NCBI GenBank assembly: GCA_021731205.1
Contig: JAKFXV010000225.1
Location: forward strand, 1-10,938
Source: Nocardioides sp.
GTDB lineage: Bacteria; Actinomycetota; Actinomycetes; Propionibacteriales; Nocardioidaceae
Length of the DNA: 10,938 nucleotides
Direction of reading: 5' to 3'
Part shown: positions 1-4,560 of the stretch, piece by piece
How the letters are laid out: each line of letters starts with the position of its first letter
Numbering within the stretch: position 1 is the first letter of the stretch
The notes under the pieces: model-generated
Told to the model about the DNA's origin: nothing
What the model saw: only the letters and a program-made list of their open reading frames with translations
Database searches by the model: none
Position numbers and translations under genes: made by a program

Positions 1-1088
1 GCGACCAGCGCGTCCTCGGGAGACTCGTGGTAGTAGCCCAGGGACAGGTTGAGTACGTCGATCCGATGCCCGCCCGCCAGCCCGGCCGCATGGCGAGAAG
101 CCAGGGTCGCGATCGCGACGAGCGAGTCGATCAGCACCCCTTCGGGGATGAAGCCGGCAGAGGGTACGACGCGCCACGCCAACAGGTCCGCATCCGGGCA
201 CTGCTGGTGCACGAGGCCGCAGATGAACGTGCCGTGGCCCGACAGCGGGTCGATGACGCCGTCGATCGGACCGTCGAAGTCACCGCCGACCTCCGGGTCG
301 GGCGGCCGCACCGCAGCGCCGTACCCGATGTCGACACCGTCGAGGGTGACCGATTCATCGACGAGCCGAACCACGGTGCCGGCTGCGTCGGTGAACTCGA
401 ACCACGGATGGGTCCCACAGCCGGTGTCGAGCACTGCCACCACCGGCCTGGTGCCGTGTTTGGTCGCCGCCCACTCGGCAGCTGTGGTGCGATGCGGGCG
501 CGCCCCGGTGTAGGCGACCGGTTGCCGCCCGCCGCTTCCCACGGCTCCGTAGGTGTCGGCCGGGCTTGCCGACCAGTGCGGACTCGCGGACCAGTGCGGA
601 CTCGCGGACCAGTGCGGGCTGGCGGACCAGTGCGGGCCGGACACCACGACATGTTCCAAGCCGACGCCGGTCAAAGCCTCGAGTCCCAGCTCCGCGCGCG
701 CGCCCTGCAGCAAGACCCAGGCATCGGGGTCGGCTGCGCCTGGTGCCGGCCGCTCGATGCGGAGCCGCGCGACGCCGATATCGGAGTCGTTGAACCGCAG
801 CCGATTGCCCAGGGAGTCGTCGGTCCGCACCGTCCAGCCAAAGCGACCGGCAACCTCGCCCAGGAGGGATCCGGTCTGCGCGAGGTCCCTGGCTGCAGTC
901 ACGAGCAACGAGCTGCCGAAGTACAGCGTGGGTCGAGCGACGACGCCTGGCACCTCGGGACCAGCCGTCGGATCGAGCAACCGGATCCCTGCACGTGCGA
1001 AGTCGGGATCGGTTGCCGGCGGGAAAGCCGGCTCCCGGTTCCAGTACGCCTTCGTCCGCGGTCCGGGCTTGGGGGTGTCCAAGGACAT
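1..1088 (-). CDS. Subtilisin-like (S8 family) serine protease, 3' end missing
   Basis: A serine protease of the subtilase family, cut by the left window edge after 362 codons. The catalytic Asp is visible in VVAVLDTGCG (D221) and the catalytic His in SGHGTFICG (H285). The conserved strand DVLNLSLG lies at 344-351. The catalytic Ser and oxyanion Asn would be further left. About 220 residues precede the catalytic domain. They show no signal peptide or membrane segment, so an intracellular protein, or one exported by a non-Sec route, is likely. Residues 152-175 are four tandem PHWSAS units just before the protease domain. The start is ATG at 1088 because AGGAG lies 5 nt upstream on the stop codon of the preceding gene. 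This implies translational coupling with the small protein at 1097-1549. Substrate unknown. The family call is firm; whether the enzyme is active cannot be seen here. Confidence 0.93.
   Translation of the reverse strand, partial: MSLDTPKPGPRTKAYWNREPAFPPATDPDFARAGIRLLDPTAGPEVPGVVARPTLYFGSSLLVTAARDLAQTGSLLGEVAGRFGWTVRTDDSLGNRLRFNDSDIGVARLRIERPAPGAADPDAWVLLQGARAELGLEALTGVGLEHVVVSGPHWSASPHWSASPHWSASPHWSASPADTYGAVGSGGRQPVAYTGARPHRTTAAEWAATKHGTRPVVAVLDTGCGTHPWFEFTDAAGTVVRLVDESVTLDGVDIGYGAAVRPPDPEVGGDFDGPIDGVIDPLSGHGTFICGLVHQQCPDADLLAWRVVPSAGFIPEGVLIDSLVAIATLASRHAAGLAGGHRIDVLNLSLGYYHESPEDALV
564..635 (-). repeat. Four in-frame 18-bp tandem repeats coding PHWSAS
   Basis: Four contiguous 18-bp units with consensus CCGCACTGGTCCGCSAGY encode (PHWSAS)x4, residues 152-175 of the S8 protease. 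The two middle units are identical and the outer ones differ at one to three bases, which suggests recent unit duplication. The repeats sit between the N-terminal region and the catalytic domain and probably form a flexible, Trp/His-bearing linker. Confidence 0.95.
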
Positions 1089-1093
1089 CTGTG

Positions 1094-1098
1094 CTCCT
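1094..1098 (-). promoter_or_regulatory. Shine-Dalgarno AGGAG of the S8 protease gene, on the upstream stop codon
   Basis: AGGAG stands 5 nt before the ATG at 1088 and shares its first two bases with the TAG stop of the preceding gene. It decides the protease start and suggests the two genes are translated from one message. Confidence 0.85.
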
Positions 1099-1549
1099 AC
1101 AGGTCGACAGCAGGGGTGACGAGATTGGTGGTGGGGTTGGCATCTGGGTGCAGCAGGAACCTGGTCGCGCCCGAACGCAGCTCCGGGAACTCGAATCGTC
1201 CCGCATCGAGGATGTTCGCGACCACGCTACGACCGCCCTGGGACGCGGTGACGGTGAGTGCTCGAAGCGGAGTGATCCACCCGTCGACCCGACAGGTGTC
1301 GGGTCCGGTGCTGCTCACCCGCAAGACCATGGAGACATCGTCGGAGTCGAAGGTGAAGGTGATCGCCTCGCCTCCAGCCCGCGCCCCCACCAACTCGGCG
1401 CGGCGCGAGGTCAGGCTCAGCAACTCGTAGGCCACGTCGAGGTCCTCGATGGCGAGCGCCACGAGCACTCGCTCGACGAGCGCATCGGGCACCGGATCGT
1501 GGGTGTCCCACACATCGGCCAAGGAGTCCAGGAGCGGCTCTCGAGTCAC
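1097..1549 (-). CDS. Small soluble protein of unknown function encoded upstream of the S8 protease
   Basis: A 150-residue protein with no signal peptide, membrane segment or recognised catalytic motif. It is acidic and helical at first (segments near DALVERVLVALAIEDLDVAY). Beta-rich stretches follow, such as the FTFDSDD and VSMVLRVSSTG regions, then a V-D-G-W-I-T motif near the middle. The chosen start is GTG at 1549, because AGGGGG ends 8 nt upstream and this GTG overlaps the TGA of a tiny upstream ORF (GTGA). A GTG at 1558 is also possible but has no properly spaced SD. The stop lies 8 nt before the protease start, so the two are almost certainly one operon. From memory, similar small proteins accompany S8 proteases in other actinobacteria, but no function is known to me. 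A role as regulator or partner of the protease is inference from position only. Confidence 0.82.
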   Translation of the reverse strand: MTREPLLDSLADVWDTHDPVPDALVERVLVALAIEDLDVAYELLSLTSRRAELVGARAGGEAITFTFDSDDVSMVLRVSSTGPDTCRVDGWITPLRALTVTASQGGRSVVANILDAGRFEFPELRSGATRFLLHPDANPTTNLVTPAVDL

Positions 1550-1647
1550 CCGTGCCACCCCCTAGAGCGACGAGCCCCCGTCGAGAACCCTGGTTTGGAC
1601 CTGCTGAACCGGAACATCGCGAAGGTGGAAGGGGAGAAGTTGAACAT
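1546..1647 (-). CDS. Possible 33-residue leader peptide overlapping the next gene by 4 nt
   Basis: A short ORF from ATG at 1647 to TGA at 1546. It begins MFNFSPSTFAMFRFSRS and ends in an Arg-rich tail finishing RGWHG. The N-terminal half repeats an M-F-x-F-S pattern and the C-terminal half is basic. A run of six G lies about 5 nt before the ATG and could act as an SD. The TGA overlaps the likely GTG start of the next gene as GTGA, a layout typical of translational coupling. No family is recognised. It may be a real small protein, a leader that governs translation of the protease unit, or chance. The overlap geometry is the only real support. Confidence 0.33.
   Translation of the reverse strand: MFNFSPSTFAMFRFSRSKPGFSTGARRSRGWHG
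1558..1563 (-). promoter_or_regulatory. Shine-Dalgarno AGGGGG selecting the GTG start at 1549
   Basis: AGGGGG is followed by an 8-nt spacer and GTG at 1549. The competing in-frame GTG at 1558 overlaps this motif and so cannot use it. This favours the downstream start, which also forms a GTGA overlap with the upstream mini-ORF. Confidence 0.6.
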
Positions 1648-1756
1648 CGAAACCCCCCGAGTGGTCGCCGGATCTGTGCCCCTCACGTCCATGATGAGGC
1701 GCGGTGGCCGATCCTGATACAACCAATCGATTCGGCGCTCCGCAACGAACCTCGAA

Positions 1757-1783
1757 TAGGAGACTTGCTCCGGCAGTCTCCTA
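1757..1783 (+). promoter_or_regulatory. Perfect 9-bp inverted repeat upstream of the GPP34 gene
   Basis: TAGGAGACT and AGTCTCCTA flank a 9-nt loop (TGCTCCGGC). The right arm ends 23 nt before the GTG start and 11 nt before the SD. It could be an operator for a dimeric repressor or a hairpin in the 5' leader. The left arm itself contains AGGAG, so pairing would hide a second SD-like element. No U-run follows, so it is not a standard terminator. Confidence 0.5.
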
Positions 1784-1794
1784 CGACGCTCGGA

Positions 1795-1801
1795 AGGGAG
1801 G
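1795..1801 (+). promoter_or_regulatory. Shine-Dalgarno AGGGAGG fixing the GTG start of the GPP34 gene
   Basis: AGGGAGG with a 5-nt spacer (TTGTC) precedes GTG at 1807. The frame stays open far upstream, so this site is the main reason for placing the start here. The protein then begins MLIAEAMMLLLID, as GPP34 proteins do. Confidence 0.85.
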
Positions 1802-1806
1802 TTGTC

Positions 1807-2466
1807 GTGCTGATCGCCGAGGCCATGATGCTGCTGCTGATCGACCCCCCTACGGGCCGACCCAAGGTGGATCCGATCAGGCTGGAGACGGTGTTGGGTG
1901 GCGCCCTCACCTGCGACTTCGAGACACGTGGGCTGCTGACGACCTCGCCGACCGGCCCGCTGGGCAACCTCCGGGTCACGGCGACTCGGAATCCCGACGG
2001 CTCCCTCGTGAGACTCCCCGCGCACCTGGAGCGGGACTCGCTGATGGTCGACGGCCTGGCCATCGCCGCGAAGCGGAGCTACAACGGCCCGCGGCTGGTC
2101 GGCAAGCTCGGCCGGAACGTGCTGACCACTACGACTCAACGACTGATCGACCGTGGCACGGTCGTGTCACGACCGGAGAAGCGCTGGCTCAACCTGGTCA
2201 CGCTGGCCCGTTGGCCGGTCCAGGACCTGGGTCCGGTCGAGGAACAGAACCGGCTGATCTACGACGCGATCGTCTTGGGCCGGCAACCGGACCCCCACAC
2301 GTTGGCCTTGATCACCATGCTGCACGCGATCGATGTGACCCACCGGGTGGTTCCGCTGGACGGGCTGTCCCGCGCCGACGTACGAGCGCGGGTGAAGCCG
2401 ATCGTCGGCAAGAGCTGGATCGCCTACTCGGTGCGGGTGCTGGTGGCCGCCCAGATGCCGGGTTGA
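1807..2466 (+). CDS. GPP34 (Golgi phosphoprotein 3-like) domain protein
   Basis: A 219-residue protein that is a single GPP34 domain from end to end. It opens with MLIAEAMMLLLIDPPTGRP, and a first helix with a short amphipathic segment (LGGALTCDFETRGLL) follows, then VRLPAHLERDSLMVDGL and a helical C-terminal half ending in a SWIAYSVRVLVAA helix. In eukaryotes GOLPH3 binds phosphatidylinositol 4-phosphate and retains Golgi enzymes. Bacterial members are common in actinobacteria, often in several copies, and their role is not established; peripheral membrane binding is a reasonable inference. There is no signal peptide. The gene is divergent from the protease unit and converges on the DsbA gene with only 10 nt between stops. 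The start rests on the strong SD upstream. Confidence 0.92.
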   Translation: MLIAEAMMLLLIDPPTGRPKVDPIRLETVLGGALTCDFETRGLLTTSPTGPLGNLRVTATRNPDGSLVRLPAHLERDSLMVDGLAIAAKRSYNGPRLVGKLGRNVLTTTTQRLIDRGTVVSRPEKRWLNLVTLARWPVQDLGPVEEQNRLIYDAIVLGRQPDPHTLALITMLHAIDVTHRVVPLDGLSRADVRARVKPIVGKSWIAYSVRVLVAAQMPG

Positions 2467-2476
2467 CCACGGTTCG

Positions 2477-3088
2477 CTAGCTGAAGTCGGGGTCTTCGTT
2501 CCGATTGCGCTTGAGCTCGAAGAAGTGTGGGTACGCCGCCAGCGCCAGTGCCCCGTCCCACAACCGCGCGGACAGTTCGCCACGCGGGATCTTCGAGAAG
2601 ACCGGCCCGAAGAAGGCCGTGCCGTCCACGGCGATGATCGGAGTCCCCACGTTGGGACCGACGACCCCGATCCCGCGGTAGTGGGACTCGTGCACGGTCG
2701 CGTCCAGCGCCTCGTCGTCCATGTGGTCGATCAGCCGCGCCGGCAGCCCGGTTTCCTCAAGGGCTTCGACGACGTTCTGCGGAACGACGCCCTGTTGGCG
2801 CGTGTGGGTCCGCTCCCCCAGCGCGGTGTACATGGGAAGCAGCACCGAGTCGCCGAACTCCTTCTGCGCCGCGACGATCACGCGCAGCTGCCGGGTGCCG
2901 CGGGCGATGCTCGCTCGATAGGAGTCGGAAACGTCGAGGTCCTTGTTGAGTTCGACCAGGCTCATCACGTGCCAGTCGATGTGCAGTGCACGATGCTGCT
3001 GGGCCTCGAGGATCCAGCGCGACGTGATCCACGCCCACGGGCACAGTGGGTCGAACCAGAAGTCAACACGCGTCGGGGATGCATTCAT
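2477..3088 (-). CDS. DsbA-family thioredoxin-fold protein, Rv2466c-like (mycothiol-dependent nitroreductase type)
   Basis: A 203-residue protein closely resembling M. tuberculosis Rv2466c throughout. Shared features are DFWFDPLCPW at the active site, WHVMSL, the cis-Pro loop VGTP (P150), AFFGPVFSKIPRGE, and the tail YPHFFELKR. Rv2466c is a mycothiol-dependent oxidoreductase that activates nitro compounds and protects against oxidants. Here the active site reads CPWA (C16, A19) instead of CPWC, so the resolving cysteine is absent and a monothiol, mycothiol-linked mechanism is implied. No signal peptide is present, so it is cytoplasmic. The ATG at 3088 gives an N-terminus like other family members but has no SD. 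An in-frame GTG at 3127 adds 13 residues and has GAGGG 5 nt upstream, on the chrA stop. Either way it lies directly behind chrA and is probably co-transcribed with it. Confidence 0.93.
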   Translation of the reverse strand: MNASPTRVDFWFDPLCPWAWITSRWILEAQQHRALHIDWHVMSLVELNKDLDVSDSYRASIARGTRQLRVIVAAQKEFGDSVLLPMYTALGERTHTRQQGVVPQNVVEALEETGLPARLIDHMDDEALDATVHESHYRGIGVVGPNVGTPIIAVDGTAFFGPVFSKIPRGELSARLWDGALALAAYPHFFELKRNRNEDPDFS

Positions 3089-3132
3089 GTGCGGGGCAAC
3101 GGCCGCGCGGGCAGCCTTGTTCCGCACCGGCG

Positions 3133-3137
3133 CCCTC
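3133..3137 (-). promoter_or_regulatory. SD-like GAGGG on the chrA stop codon, supporting a GTG start at 3127 for the DsbA gene
   Basis: The sequence TGAGGGCGCCGGTG joins the chrA stop (TGA, 3138-3136), an SD (GAGGG) and a GTG at 3127 in frame with the DsbA protein, with 5-nt spacing. If used, the protein has 216 residues and is translationally coupled to chrA. The conventional ATG at 3088 lacks any SD. Confidence 0.45.
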
Positions 3138-4488
3138 AGGTCAACAAAGTGCTGAGAATCCCAACGCACGCGCAAACGGCGAGCGTTCTCAGCACCGACC
3201 AGTTCGCCGCGAACAACAGCACTCCGGCGAGCGCCGCGATCACGACGGCCACGACGTCGTACGACGACCAGACCGGCGCGAGCAGCCGGAACGGCCCCCA
3301 CGCGAGATCCTCAGTGCTGGTGAACAGCGTGTGCAGCGCGAAGTAGACCGCGAGATTGGCAATCACACCCACCACGGCGGCGGTGATTCCGGTGAGGGCC
3401 GCACTGAGTCCGGAGTTGCCGCGCAAGCGCTCGACGTAAGGCGCTCCGAGGAAGATGAACAAGAAGCACGGCACGAACGTGACCCAGGTCGTCAACAGGG
3501 ACGCGAGCAGGGCCGCCGCCCAGGGATCGAGCGAACCGGGGTTGCGGTAGGCACCGAGGAACGCCACGAACTGGACCACCATGATCAGCGGCCCCGGGGT
3601 GGTCTCGGCCATGGCCAGTCCCTTGACCATCTCAGCGCCACTGAGCCAGCCGTAGGTCTCGACCGCGCGCTGCGCGACGTACGCCAGCACGGCGTACGCG
3701 CCGCCGAACGTGACCAGCGCAGTGCCGGCGAAGAACACGCCCTGGTCCACCAGGACACTGTTGCGGCCCAGCACCAGTGCGGCGATCGCCACCGGCAGCA
3801 GCCACAGCACGACGCCTCCGGCCAGGATTCCCGCGTTCCGGCGCTGCGACGGCCGCGCGTGATGGAGGGCCTCGTCAGGGATGAGCGGCGCGGGTCCGTC
3901 CCGCTGCGCCCCATGACCGGCAGCGTTGAGGATCCCCGGGTCGCGTCGGGCCAACAGCCAGCCGAGCAACGCGGCACCCACCAAGACGACCGGAAACGGG
4001 AGGCCGAAAACCGCAAGCGCGGCGAACGCGCCCACGGCGAGCGCGAGCAACGAACGGTGCCCCAACGCGCGGCGCCCCACTCGTAGCACCGCCTGAATCA
4101 CGATCGCGAGCACGGCCGGTGCGAGGCCGACGAACAGGCCGCTGACCAGGGCGGTGTCGCCGTGCGCGACATAGAGCCACGACAGTCCCAACAGCGCCAA
4201 CACGCCAGGAAGCACGAACAGGACCCCAGCGATGAGACCGCCCAGGATGCCGTTGAGCAGCCAGCCGATATAGATCGCCAACTGTTGAGCCTCGGGCCCC
4301 GGCAACAACATGCAATAGGACAGCGCATGGAGGAACCGGCGCTCCCCGATCCATCGACGCTCATCGACCAGGGTGCGCTGCATCACGGCGATCTGGCCGG
4401 CCGGGCCGCCGAAGGTCTGCAGCGAGATCAGGAACCAGGTCCGGGTGGCTTCTCCCAGCGGCACCACGTCGCGGTCGGTCCGGTCCAT
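3136..4488 (-). CDS. chrA: Chromate transporter, CHR family (ChrA-like, two-domain)
   Basis: A 450-residue multi-spanning membrane protein of the long-chain CHR family, with two homologous halves. The first half carries TFGGPAGQIAVMQ (25-37) and SYCMLLPGPEAQQLAIYIGW (57-76). The second carries TALVTFGGAYAVLAYV (256-271) and AMAETTPGPLIMVVQF (from 292). Between them lies a polar, His/Arg-rich linker at about 181-218. About ten hydrophobic helices are visible. Characterised ChrA proteins expel chromate from the cytoplasm; some family members may move sulfate or other anions, and the substrate here is inferred from family only. The start at ATG 4488 gives a typical short N-tail before the first CHR motif. 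There is no SD, but GAGACT lies 7 nt upstream, suggesting a leaderless message. It is divergent from pepN and followed by the DsbA gene 47 nt later (8 nt if that gene uses GTG 3127). Confidence 0.93.
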   Translation of the reverse strand: MDRTDRDVVPLGEATRTWFLISLQTFGGPAGQIAVMQRTLVDERRWIGERRFLHALSYCMLLPGPEAQQLAIYIGWLLNGILGGLIAGVLFVLPGVLALLGLSWLYVAHGDTALVSGLFVGLAPAVLAIVIQAVLRVGRRALGHRSLLALAVGAFAALAVFGLPFPVVLVGAALLGWLLARRDPGILNAAGHGAQRDGPAPLIPDEALHHARPSQRRNAGILAGGVVLWLLPVAIAALVLGRNSVLVDQGVFFAGTALVTFGGAYAVLAYVAQRAVETYGWLSGAEMVKGLAMAETTPGPLIMVVQFVAFLGAYRNPGSLDPWAAALLASLLTTWVTFVPCFLFIFLGAPYVERLRGNSGLSAALTGITAAVVGVIANLAVYFALHTLFTSTEDLAWGPFRLLAPVWSSYDVVAVVIAALAGVLLFAANWSVLRTLAVCACVGILSTLLT

Positions 4489-4495
4489 GCGGCCC

Positions 4496-4501
4496 AGTCT
4501 C
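4496..4501 (-). promoter_or_regulatory. -10-like hexamer GAGACT, leaderless chrA start
   Basis: GAGACT (A at position 2 and T at position 6, as in the actinobacterial TANNNT box) ends 7 nt before the chrA ATG. Transcription starting at the A of ATG would yield a leaderless message. No -35 element is clear. Confidence 0.35.
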
Positions 4502-4547
4502 GCCGAGCGCGCGGTTCCCCGCACACCGGGGGCACAGCCTGCGATGG

Positions 4548-4553
4548 CATGAT
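4548..4553 (+). promoter_or_regulatory. -10-like hexamer CATGAT, leaderless pepN start
   Basis: CATGAT ends 7 nt before the ATG at 4561, and no SD is present. This supports 4561 over the in-frame ATGs at 4549 and 4552, which lie inside the hexamer. No -35 element is clear. The 72-nt gap shared with divergent chrA would hold both promoters. Confidence 0.38.
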
Positions 4554-4560
4554 GCCCCGC

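Larger units (their letters stand above)
1648..1806. promoter_or_regulatory. Divergent intergenic region between the protease unit and the GPP34 gene
   Basis: This 159-nt stretch must hold the leader and promoter of the GPP34 gene (rightward) and most likely the promoter of the protease unit (leftward). No convincing -35/-10 pair is visible on either strand. It does hold a perfect 9-bp inverted repeat and the GPP34 SD, both listed separately. Confidence 0.5.

Noticed and set aside
27..1430. Rightward open frame opposite the S8 protease and its partner
   Set aside because: The leftward strand carries clear subtilase Asp and His motifs and SD-linked genes. The rightward translation shows no family features.
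1552..1806. Longer N-terminus for the GPP34 protein
   Set aside because: The frame is open, but the GPP34 fold begins at MLIAEAM and a strong SD sits 5 nt before GTG 1807.
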